Of a stretch of DNA of 64,000 nt, positions 54,094 to 61,861 are shown piece by piece. The position numbers and the translations under genes were made by a program. Location: the NCBI RefSeq assembly GCF_003852315.1, contig NZ_CP027762.1, positions 124,001 to 188,000 on the forward strand. Reading direction: 5' to 3'. Source of the stretch: Pseudomonas sp. LBUM920. GTDB lineage: Bacteria > Pseudomonadota > Gammaproteobacteria > Pseudomonadales > Pseudomonadaceae. Position 1 is the stretch's first letter; each line of letters starts with the position of its first letter. The notes below the pieces were generated by a model, which was not told where the DNA came from, did no database searches, and worked only from the letters and a program-made list of their open reading frames with translations.

Positions 54094-54109
54094 AGTTAGC
54101 AAACTAACT
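54094..54109. promoter_or_regulatory. Probable MarR operator (perfect inverted repeat)
   Basis: AGTTAG-CAAA-CTAACT is a perfect 6-bp inverted repeat with a 4-base centre, immediately downstream of the -10 element. Size and placement fit MarR autorepression. Confidence 0.65.
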
Positions 54110-54125
54110 GTATGCGAACAATCCA

Positions 54126-54572
54126 GTGCCTCATACCCTCGAACAACTCCAGATGAACCTCAGCAGCAGCATGGTGGTGGGCGCCCGCAATTGGCGCAAA
54201 ATCTGCCAGACCACGCTGGTGAGCTACGGTATTTCCGAAGCCTGCGCCGTGCCCTTGTTGATGATCGGCCGCTTGGGCGACGGTGTGCACCAAGTAAAAG
54301 TCGCCCAGGCCTCCGGCATGGAAAGCCCGTCGTTGGTGCGCCTGCTTGACCAGCTGTGCAGCGGCGGCTACGTGTGCCGGACCGAAGACGTGCATGACCG
54401 TCGCGCCAAGGCCTTGAGCCTCACCGAGCGCGGCCGCGAGCTGGTGCAAGCGGTGGAAGCGCAGCTGGTGCGCCTGCGTCAGGAAGTGTTGGCGGACATT
54501 GCCCACAGCGACCTTGAAGCCGCCCTGCGCGTGCTGCGGGCGTTCGAAGCGGCTGGGGTTGCATCGCCTTGA
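54126..54572 (+). CDS. MarR-family regulator of the downstream efflux operon
   Basis: This 148-residue winged-helix repressor has the helix-turn-helix at about 58-80 (VKVAQASGMESPSLVRLLDQL) and the wing at 88-105 (CRTEDVHDRRAKALSLTERG), with the conserved D-R-R of the MarR wing. The start is GTG at 54126; an ATG nine codons later is the alternative. It is the first gene of a five-gene operon: the FUSC-type pump gene starts within its stop codon (TTGA). Small phenolic acids are the usual ligands of MarR proteins paired with such pumps. Confidence 0.92.
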   Translation: MPHTLEQLQMNLSSSMVVGARNWRKICQTTLVSYGISEACAVPLLMIGRLGDGVHQVKVAQASGMESPSLVRLLDQLCSGGYVCRTEDVHDRRAKALSLTERGRELVQAVEAQLVRLRQEVLADIAHSDLEAALRVLRAFEAAGVASP

Positions 54573-56647
54573 ACGGATTTTTTACCGGTTTTCCGCCAGC
54601 CCGCGATTGGTTTTACGGGGTACGTACGTTCGCAGCGTCAATGATCGCGTTGTACATCGCCATGCTCATGCAAATGCCACGTCCGTACTGGGCGATGGCC
54701 ACGGTGTATATCGTCTCGAGCCCGTTTGTCGGTCCTACCAGTTCCAAGGCGCTGTACCGCGCCATCGGCACCTTCATGGGTGCAGCGGCGGCGGTGGTGT
54801 TTGTGCCGATGTTTGTGCAGGCGCCGTACGTGCTGGTGGTGGTGATTGCGTTGTGGACGGGCATTTTGCTGTTCCTGTCCATGCACCTGCGTACCGCGAA
54901 TAACTACGCGTTGATGCTGGCCGGCTACACCTTGCCGCTGATCGCCTTGCCGGTGGTGGATAACCCGCTGGCGGTGTGGGATGTGGCCGAGGCGCGGACC
55001 GAGGAGATCTTTCTCGGTATCGCCGTGGCGGCGGTGGTGGGCGCGATGTTCTGGCCGCGGCGCCTGATGCCGGTGTTCGATGGCTCGGTGACCAAATGGT
55101 TTGCCGATGCCCAGGTCTACAGCCTGCGGTTTTTGACGCGCAACGTGCAGCCGGAAGAGGTCAGCACCTTGCGCGGCGGCATGGTCGCCACCTTCAACAC
55201 CCTGGAATTGATGATCGGCCAGTTGCCCCACGAAGGCGCGCGGCCGCAGACCGTGCGCAACACCAAGGAACTGCGCGGGCGCATGATTCACTTGCTGCCC
55301 GTGGTGGATGCGCTCGACGACGCCCTGTACGCCGTCGAACACCGCGCGCCGGAGTTTCTCGACCGACTCACGCCGGTGCTGGAGGCAAGCCGGCAGTGGC
55401 TGGAAAGCACCGTTGAAACCGCCCCGCTGGAAAGCTGGCGCGTGCTGCGTGATCAGGTCGATGCCCTGCAGCCCCAAGGCGAAGCGCTGGATGATCGCCA
55501 CACGTTGCTGTACTCCAACGCCCTGTATCGCCTCGGCGAGTGGATCGACCTGTGGCAAGACTGTCGCAGCCTGCAGGCCGCCATCCAGTGCGAAAGCCAG
55601 GACACCTGGCGCGCGGTATACCGCCACTGGCGCCTGGGCCGGCTGACGCCATTTCTCGACCGTGGCTTGATGTTCTATTCGGCGTTTTCCACCGTTACCG
55701 CGATCATCGTCGCCTCGGTGCTGTGGATTTTGCTGGGCTGGACCGACGGCGGCAGCGCGGTGATCCTGGCCGCCGTGGCCTGCAGTTTTTTTGCCTCGAT
55801 GGACGACCCGGCGCCGCAGATCTACCGGTTCTTTTTCTGGACCGCAATGTCGGTGTTGTTCGCCAGCCTTTATCTGTTTCTGGTGCTGCCTAACCTGCAT
55901 GATTTTCCGATGCTGGTGCTGGCGTTTGCCGTGCCGTTTATCTGCATCGGCACGCTCACCGTGCAGCCGCGTTTCTACCTCGGCATGCTGCTGACGCTGG
56001 TCAATACCTCCTCGTTCATCAGCATTCAGGGCGCCTATGACGCAGACTTCCTGAACTTCGCCAACGTTAACCTGGCCGGCCCCGTGGGTTTGTTGTTTGC
56101 CTTTGTGTGGACGTTGATCGCGCGGCCGTTCGGCGCCGAACTGGCGGCCAAGCGCCTGACCCGTTTCAGTTGGCGCGACATCGTCACCCTGACCGAACCT
56201 GCGACCCTCGCCGAACACCGGCACATGGCCGCGCAAATGCTCGACCGCCTGATGCAGCATCTGCCGCGCCTGGCCCTCACCGGCCAGGACACCGGCATCG
56301 CCCTGCGCGATTTGCGTGTGGCGCTGAACCTGCTCGACCTGCTGGCCTACTCGCCGCGTATCTACGGCGTACCTCGGATACTGCTCAACCAGGTGGTGGA
56401 AGGTGTGGGCGGTTACTTCAAGGCCTGCCTGAAGGCGGGTGAACGCTTGCCCGCGCCGAGCGGTCTGCTGATGACCCTGGACCGCACGCGCCGCGCCCTC
56501 AACGGGCAAGGCCTGCAAGACGAAGACGACACCCGCCTGCATCTGCTGCACGCACTGGCCGGCTTGCGCCTGTCGTTGCTGCCTGGCGTGGAATTTATTG
56601 GCGGCACCGAAATGGAAGCGCCGCTGCCTGATGGAGCGCCTTTATGA
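54569..56647 (+). CDS. FUSC-family inner-membrane exporter (AaeB/fusaric-acid-resistance type)
   Basis: This 692-residue exporter has two membrane blocks (about 15-170 and 365-520), each of about six helices, separated by and ending in cytoplasmic regions: the FUSC/AaeB architecture. Characteristic sequences are PYWAMATVYIVSSPFVGPTSSKA (in part) and TDGGSAVILAAVACSF. It forms a pump with the HlyD-type adaptor and outer-membrane factor downstream. Homologues export aromatic carboxylic acids such as p-hydroxybenzoate or fusaric acid. Start is TTG, coupled to the MarR stop codon. Confidence 0.92.
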   Translation: MNGFFTGFPPARDWFYGVRTFAASMIALYIAMLMQMPRPYWAMATVYIVSSPFVGPTSSKALYRAIGTFMGAAAAVVFVPMFVQAPYVLVVVIALWTGILLFLSMHLRTANNYALMLAGYTLPLIALPVVDNPLAVWDVAEARTEEIFLGIAVAAVVGAMFWPRRLMPVFDGSVTKWFADAQVYSLRFLTRNVQPEEVSTLRGGMVATFNTLELMIGQLPHEGARPQTVRNTKELRGRMIHLLPVVDALDDALYAVEHRAPEFLDRLTPVLEASRQWLESTVETAPLESWRVLRDQVDALQPQGEALDDRHTLLYSNALYRLGEWIDLWQDCRSLQAAIQCESQDTWRAVYRHWRLGRLTPFLDRGLMFYSAFSTVTAIIVASVLWILLGWTDGGSAVILAAVACSFFASMDDPAPQIYRFFFWTAMSVLFASLYLFLVLPNLHDFPMLVLAFAVPFICIGTLTVQPRFYLGMLLTLVNTSSFISIQGAYDADFLNFANVNLAGPVGLLFAFVWTLIARPFGAELAAKRLTRFSWRDIVTLTEPATLAEHRHMAAQMLDRLMQHLPRLALTGQDTGIALRDLRVALNLLDLLAYSPRIYGVPRILLNQVVEGVGGYFKACLKAGERLPAPSGLLMTLDRTRRALNGQGLQDEDDTRLHLLHALAGLRLSLLPGVEFIGGTEMEAPLPDGAPL

Positions 56648-56853
56648 TCGGTGATCTGGATATCAGCGGGGTGTTCCTGCCCACGCTGCTGGTGCTGATG
56701 GGCATTACGTACGTGTTGTTTCTGGTGGTGCACGGGCTGTTGACGCGCATTCACTTCTATCGCCTGGTCTGGCACCGGGCATTGTTCAATGTGGGGCTCT
56801 ACGCGCTGTTGCTGGGCGCGGTGGACTCACTCAGTCGATATCTGATGACATGA
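56644..56853 (+). CDS. DUF1656 small membrane protein (AaeX-like)
   Basis: This 69-residue protein with two membrane helices (about 10-30 and 45-62) starts MIGDLDISGVFLPTLLVLMG, the conserved AaeX/DUF1656 opening. It always accompanies FUSC-type pumps; its role is unknown. It overlaps both neighbours by 4 nt (ATGA). Confidence 0.92.
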   Translation: MIGDLDISGVFLPTLLVLMGITYVLFLVVHGLLTRIHFYRLVWHRALFNVGLYALLLGAVDSLSRYLMT

Positions 56854-57758
56854 AAAAACCTTTTTTGACCATCGGCCGTGTTGTCCTGACGTTATTGATA
56901 GTGACCTTCGCTGTCGTCGTTGTGTGGCGCATGGTCATGTACTACATGTTTGCGCCCTGGACCCGTGACGGGCATATCCGTGCCGACATCGTGCAGATCG
57001 CTCCGGACGTGTCCGGGTTGATCCAGCAAGTCGACGTGCGCGACAACCAGTTGGTGACCAAGGGCCAGGTGCTGTTTGCCGTGGACCAGGACCGCTTCAA
57101 GCTGGCCCTGCGCCAGGCCCAGGCCGCCGTCGCCGACCGCCAGGAAACCCTGGCCCAGGCCAACCGCGAGTACAAGCGTAACCGCGGTCTGGGCAACCTG
57201 GTGCCAAGTGAGCAACTGGAAGAAAGCCAGTCCCGCGTGGCCCGCGCCCAATCGGCCCTGGCCGAGGCGCAGGTGACGGTGGACGCCGCCCAGCTCAACC
57301 TCGACCGCTCGGTAATCCGCAGCCCCGTGGACGGCTACGTCAACGACCGTGCGCCGCGCAATCAGGAGTTCGTGACCGCCGGGCGCCCGGTGCTGTCGGT
57401 GGTCGACAGCAACTCCTTCCACATCGACGGTTACTTTGAAGAGACCAAGCTCGACGGCATTCACGTCGGCATGGCCGTGGATATTCGTGTGATCGGCGAC
57501 AACGCGCGCTTGCGTGGCCATGTGCAAAGCATCGTTGCCGGTATCGAAGACCGTGACCGCACCAGTGGCTCCAACCTGCTGCCCAACGTCAACCCGGCGT
57601 TCAGCTGGGTGCGCCTGGCCCAGCGGATTCCGGTGCGCATTGCCTTTGATGACGTGCCGGCGGACTTTCGCATGATCGCCGGGCGCACAGCCACGGTGTC
57701 GATCATCGATGACAAGACCGCCGCCAAAGACAACGCGCAGCAGGGAGAAACGCGATGA
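56850..57758 (+). CDS. HlyD-family membrane-fusion protein (AaeA-like)
   Basis: This 302-residue adaptor of the FUSC pump has one membrane helix (about 8-28), then MFAPWTRDGHIRADIVQIAP, the family signature of AaeA-type proteins. A short coiled-coil hairpin follows (about 70-140), then the second lipoyl half (SVIRSPVDGYVNDRAPR) and a C-terminal barrel. It overlaps both neighbouring genes by ATGA. Confidence 0.92.
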   Translation: MKKPFLTIGRVVLTLLIVTFAVVVVWRMVMYYMFAPWTRDGHIRADIVQIAPDVSGLIQQVDVRDNQLVTKGQVLFAVDQDRFKLALRQAQAAVADRQETLAQANREYKRNRGLGNLVPSEQLEESQSRVARAQSALAEAQVTVDAAQLNLDRSVIRSPVDGYVNDRAPRNQEFVTAGRPVLSVVDSNSFHIDGYFEETKLDGIHVGMAVDIRVIGDNARLRGHVQSIVAGIEDRDRTSGSNLLPNVNPAFSWVRLAQRIPVRIAFDDVPADFRMIAGRTATVSIIDDKTAAKDNAQQGETR

Positions 57759-59203
57759 AACCGGCGGCGTTGCTGGCCACGACTGGCTTGGGTTTGCTGC
57801 TGTCGGCCTGCCAGGTGGTAGGCCCGGATTACCAATTGCCGGACAAGGCCGCTATCAACCGTGGCGACCTGCAAGGGCAGATCGCGGGCGAGGGCCACAA
57901 CGTGGTGTCGGCGCCGGTGCCAGCGGACTGGTGGAAGCTCTACAAAGACCCGCGCCTGGATGAGCTGGTACGCCAGGCCATGGCCTCCAACACCGACCTG
58001 CGGGTGGCTGCCGCCAACCTTCAACGCGCGCGTTTCCAGACCCAGGAGGCTGAATCGGCAGGCGGCTGGAGTGCCGGCGCCAAGGCTGAGGCCCAACGCT
58101 TGCAGGAATCGGGTGAAGCGTTTTTGCTGACTGAAAAAGTCCCGGTTGGCAACATCGGCAGCGCCAGCATCAGCACCTCTTACCAGTTCGACCTGTTCGG
58201 CACACTGCAGCGCGGCATCGAAAGCGCCCAGGCCACCACCGACGCCGCCCAGGCCGCCGCTGACATCGCGCGCATCACGCTGGTAGCGGATGTGGTGCGC
58301 TCCTACACCCAGGTGTGCGCGGCCAACGAAGAACTGGCGATCGCCAACGAGTCCCTCGACCTGCAGGCCCAGAGCACCAAACTGACCCAGCGCCTGCGCG
58401 ATGCCGGGCGTGGTGATGAAACCCAGGTGACGCGTTCGCAAACCCAATACAAATCGTTGCGCGCCGACATGCCGCGCTACGAAGCATTGCGCCAGGCGGG
58501 CTTGTTCCGGTTGTCGATGCTGCTGGCCAAGCCGGTAGACCAACTGCCAGCGGGCACCGGCACCTGCGCCGAGCTGCCGCACATCGCCCAGTTGCTGCCG
58601 GTGGGCGACGGCGCGACCCTGCTCAAACGTCGCCCCGATGTGCGCCAGGCTGAGCGCCAACTGGCTGCCGCCACCGCGCGTATCGGCGTGGCCACCGGCG
58701 CGTTGTACCCGGACATCAGTATCGGCGCCACCGTGGGCACAGTGGGTCTGCTCGATGACTTGGGCACGCCGGCCACCAACCGCTGGGGCTTTGGCCCGTT
58801 GATCAGTTGGTCGGTGCCGACCAACGGCGCGCGTGCGCGCATTCATGAAGCCGAAGCGGCGACCCAGGGCGCCCTGGCGCACTTTGACGGCGTGGTGCTC
58901 AATGCCATCCGCGAAACCCAGACTGGCCTTGCGCAATACACCGCGCAGTTGCAACGCCGCGACGCGTTGGCCGATGCCGGCCAGTCTGCCAAGGAGGCGT
59001 CGGAGCAGACGCACCGCTTCTTCCAGGCCGGGCGCGCCTCGTTCCTGGCCGACCTGCAAGCCACGCGCACCTACACCGATGTGCGCGCGCAGCTGGCGGC
59101 GGCGAACACCCAGGTTGCCATGAGCCAGATCGATCTGTTCCTGGCCTTGGGCGGTGGTTGGGAAAGCGGACGAACGCAAGCGTCACAGGCCAGCAAACCC
59201 TGA
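57755..59203 (+). CDS. NodT-family outer-membrane efflux lipoprotein
   Basis: This 482-residue outer-membrane channel ends the MarR-FUSC operon. The lipobox LSAC places the acylated cysteine at residue 19, followed by VVGPDYQLP. Later motifs are TSYQFDLFGTLQRG and LKRRPDVRQAERQLAAATARIG (in part), usual for this family. It gives the pump its own outer-membrane partner rather than relying on TolC/LapE. Confidence 0.92.
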   Translation: MKPAALLATTGLGLLLSACQVVGPDYQLPDKAAINRGDLQGQIAGEGHNVVSAPVPADWWKLYKDPRLDELVRQAMASNTDLRVAAANLQRARFQTQEAESAGGWSAGAKAEAQRLQESGEAFLLTEKVPVGNIGSASISTSYQFDLFGTLQRGIESAQATTDAAQAAADIARITLVADVVRSYTQVCAANEELAIANESLDLQAQSTKLTQRLRDAGRGDETQVTRSQTQYKSLRADMPRYEALRQAGLFRLSMLLAKPVDQLPAGTGTCAELPHIAQLLPVGDGATLLKRRPDVRQAERQLAAATARIGVATGALYPDISIGATVGTVGLLDDLGTPATNRWGFGPLISWSVPTNGARARIHEAEAATQGALAHFDGVVLNAIRETQTGLAQYTAQLQRRDALADAGQSAKEASEQTHRFFQAGRASFLADLQATRTYTDVRAQLAAANTQVAMSQIDLFLALGGGWESGRTQASQASKP

Positions 59204-59283
59204 GCTAAAAGCTATGCTTTGTCAGTGAGTCGCGGTGGCGGCTCACCTGACACTGCTCGCGTTTGCTCATGGGGATTCCAATA

Positions 59284-59916
59284 ATGAAAAACCCTTATGC
59301 TCCCGCTTTCTGGTGCGTGTGCTTCGCACTGGTGTTGTTATCGGCTGCCTATTTCTACGGCGTCATGCTTGCCCATCAAATCGACAAGGCCATGGTGTTT
59401 CTCGACAGCGCGTGCCTGGTGATTGGCACGTTGTCCATTGGCGTGGTGGCGTGGGCGTCGTATCAAAATCAACGGGTGAAGAAAAAACTGCTCGAACAAG
59501 GCAAGACCCGCGTGGCGATCTGGGACACCAAAGTTGCCTTGCGCCGCGTCGAAACCGTGTTCGACCGCTATTTCTGGGGCAGCTACTGGCAGCCCGGGCG
59601 GACCTTCCAGGAAGTCATGGGCGAACTCACCGGCACCCCGCTGGAAAAAAGCCTCGAAGCCCTGAAAAAACAGTGCGTGCTGCTCGACCAGCAGGTAGCC
59701 GACGGTAGGCATTGGCTGAATAACGCACGGGAATTGTCCGACGTGGCCAACGCCATGGCACGCGAGCGCTACCAACTGGACTTCTGCAACCCCAAGGTCG
59801 ACACCCCGGGAAACGCGGTCATACACCGCGAATTCGAGGTGTTGGTGTACACCTGGACCGCCCGTTTGAAGAGTTTTGATCATCAACTCGATGAGATTGA
59901 ATTGGAGTACTCGTGA
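59284..59916 (+). CDS. Membrane protein of unknown function
   Basis: This 210-residue protein has two N-terminal membrane helices (about 9-27 and 39-60) joined by a short loop (MLAHQIDKAMVFLDSA) and a helical, probably cytoplasmic, C-terminal domain of about 145 residues with predicted coiled-coil character (LEKSLEALKKQCVLLDQQVA). I do not recognise a family. I start at ATG 59284, which has GGGGA at a good distance; an ATG at 59263 adds seven residues. It stands alone after the efflux operon. Confidence 0.75.
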   Translation: MKNPYAPAFWCVCFALVLLSAAYFYGVMLAHQIDKAMVFLDSACLVIGTLSIGVVAWASYQNQRVKKKLLEQGKTRVAIWDTKVALRRVETVFDRYFWGSYWQPGRTFQEVMGELTGTPLEKSLEALKKQCVLLDQQVADGRHWLNNARELSDVANAMARERYQLDFCNPKVDTPGNAVIHREFEVLVYTWTARLKSFDHQLDEIELEYS

Positions 59917-60066
59917 ACCAACGGTTGACCTGACCCCTCTGAAAAGCTGGGCCGTTCGCGGCCGCCAGTGCTAATCTTCCCCCGTTTTCGGCGGGTTTGA
60001 GCCAACCCCTCTTGGGGGGTTCAAGGAAGACAGCCCACTTCTCACAGGATTTGATCAGGTCACTTC

Positions 60067-61563
60067 ATGAATAAGCCAGCAGTTGTTCTTTTGGGTTTCG
60101 TTGTCGCCGTCGGCGTCGTCAGTGCAGGCGGCGCCTGGTACACCGGTAAGCAACTGGAGCCGGTGCTGCAGACCGCGATCCAGAACGCCAACAAGGAACT
60201 GCAGACCTCCATGGCCGGCGTCGACGGCAGCGTGAACCTGGAGCTGGTGTCCCTGGACCGTGGCCTGTTCAGCAGCACCGCCCACTACCGCCTCAAGGGT
60301 CAAGGCAGCGTATTCGGCGAAGAAAACCCCAACCCTGAGCTGCTGTTTGTCGACCACATCGAACACGGCCCGCTGCCGTTTTCGCGTCTGGTGTCGCTGA
60401 AATGGCTGCCGGTCATGGCCACCAGTCACTATGAGCTGGAGAAGAACGCCACCACCGAGAAATGGTTCGCCGCCAGCAAAGACGTGTCGCCGCTCAGAGG
60501 CGTGGCCAATATCGGTTACAACCGTTCGGTCGATGGCAACGTCGAACTGCTGCCTCTGGAACTCAAGGACGACAAGTCCTCGGTGAGCTTCTCCGGCGCC
60601 AACCTGGACTTCGACGGCACCGCCGAAGGCCAGAAGGTCAAGGCTGAAGGTTATATGAACAGCCTCAAGGTTGCGGTGATCGATGCCAACGGCGCGCCCT
60701 TTGAAGCCGAACTGTCCGGCCTGACCGTGGCCAGCAACCTGGAGAAGACCACATTTGGTTTCTACACCGGGCAAAACACCGTTGAGCTGACCGACACCAA
60801 AGTGACCTTCGGCCCGCAGAAAGCCGTGCTGACCCTCAAGGGCTTCGAGCAGAAAGACACCAGCGAGACCAAGGACAACAACCTGGCCGGCCGCGTCGAT
60901 TACAAAATCGATGAGATCGGTTACCAGGGCAAGCCTGTCGGTTCGGCCGCCATGGCCCTGAGCATGAAAAACGTCGACATCCCGGCCATGCTGGTACTGA
61001 CCAAGCTGTATCAAGACAAGATGCAACCGGTGCAAGCCGCCGCCGCTGCCGGTCAGCCTGTGCCTGAGCTGCAACTGACCGAAGCCGAGCAGACCCTGGC
61101 CGAGGCCAACGTCAACCAGGTGCTGGCTGCCAAGCCACAAGTGGCGGTGGAAAACCTGTCGTTGAAAACCACCCACGGCGAAAGCAAATTCAACCTGGTG
61201 GTCGACCTGACCAAGCCGGCCTCGATGGAGCTGCCGCCGGTTGAACTGGGCAAGCAAGTCATCGCGCTGCTGGATGCCAACCTGACCCTGTCCAAGCCAA
61301 TGATCGGTGACGTCGCTGCACTGCAAGCGCAAGTGGGCGGCGTGACCGACCCTAAAGCCATCGAGCAGCAATCGCAGATGGCGGCCGAGATGGTCAGCGG
61401 CATGGCCGTCGGCACCCAGTTGGCTACCCTGGTGGGCACGGATGTGGTCTCCAAGCTGCATTACGCCAACAATGAAGTGACCTTCAACGGCCAGAAGATG
61501 ACGGTTGAGCAATTCATTGGGTTTGTGATGGCCAAAGCCGGCGCGGTCAGCGGCGCGCAGTAA
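60067..61563 (+). CDS. YdgA/DUF945 family protein
   Basis: This 498-residue protein is anchored by an N-terminal helix (about 5-24) and has a large periplasmic part. The opening, GGAWYTGKQLEPVLQTAIQ, and later SLDRGLFSSTAHYRL are the DUF945 hallmark. The middle consists of strand-rich stretches like those in YdgA and AsmA-type proteins, which suggests a lipid or polysaccharide link, but no function is established. It is preceded by a gap of 150 bases with a weak hairpin and followed by the pgaA promoter region. Confidence 0.88.
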   Translation: MNKPAVVLLGFVVAVGVVSAGGAWYTGKQLEPVLQTAIQNANKELQTSMAGVDGSVNLELVSLDRGLFSSTAHYRLKGQGSVFGEENPNPELLFVDHIEHGPLPFSRLVSLKWLPVMATSHYELEKNATTEKWFAASKDVSPLRGVANIGYNRSVDGNVELLPLELKDDKSSVSFSGANLDFDGTAEGQKVKAEGYMNSLKVAVIDANGAPFEAELSGLTVASNLEKTTFGFYTGQNTVELTDTKVTFGPQKAVLTLKGFEQKDTSETKDNNLAGRVDYKIDEIGYQGKPVGSAAMALSMKNVDIPAMLVLTKLYQDKMQPVQAAAAAGQPVPELQLTEAEQTLAEANVNQVLAAKPQVAVENLSLKTTHGESKFNLVVDLTKPASMELPPVELGKQVIALLDANLTLSKPMIGDVAALQAQVGGVTDPKAIEQQSQMAAEMVSGMAVGTQLATLVGTDVVSKLHYANNEVTFNGQKMTVEQFIGFVMAKAGAVSGAQ

Positions 61564-61590
61564 GATTTCTTACATCAGTAAGAAATAAAT

Positions 61591-61683
61591 AATGGGGGAG
61601 CAGGGTTGCCCGGGGCAGCGGTCAAACAGTCGGCATACGGGCCGGCGGTGACCGGTCAGCCCAGGCAAGTCTGCTCCCCCATT
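61591..61683. repeat. Long inverted repeat, REPIN-like but divergent
   Basis: Arms AATGGGGGAGCAG and CTGCTCCCCCATT are perfect over 13 bp, with partly pairing inner parts (GGTTGCC / GGCAAGT). The layout resembles the four REPINs, but the arms carry GGGGGAGCAG instead of TGTGGGAGC. It may be another REP class or the terminator of the DUF945 gene. Confidence 0.6.
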
Positions 61684-61861
61684 GGCTTTTCTGTTGCCGG
61701 GACAATTCTGAACAATTGTTCCGAATTGGACTTTTCCCTACATTCATAGGGGATAGTTCCTACAGGAAAGCTAGGCCGGGTCATCAGACGCCGGCACCCT
61801 GATGCAAACCGCTCAGGACCACCTATCGTTACAGCTTTCCGCGTGTAAGGAAGCTCACGAT
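61684..61861 (+). promoter_or_regulatory. pgaA upstream region with three palindromes
   Basis: Three inverted repeats follow one another: GAACAATTGTTC (61710-61721), CCCTA-N6-TAGGG (61736-61751) and TTCCT-AC-AGGAA (61757-61768). They lie 94-152 bases upstream of the pgaA start. They look like operator sites; I cannot name the regulators. No convincing -35/-10 pair was fixed. Confidence 0.5.

Noticed and set aside
54638..56551. 637-codon minus-strand frame opposite the FUSC gene
   Set aside because: It is composed mainly of H, Q, R and G and lacks a domain or start signal; the plus-strand protein has 12 membrane helices and a conserved operon position.
60001..60025. Hairpin AACCCC...GGGGTT upstream of the DUF945 gene as a terminator
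   Set aside because: The stem is short and there is no T-run after it, so it was not listed as a terminator.
60055..61512. 485-codon minus-strand frame opposite the DUF945 gene
   Set aside because: It is a shadow frame rich in H, Q, G, V and L without recognisable domains; the plus strand encodes a clear family member with a signal anchor.
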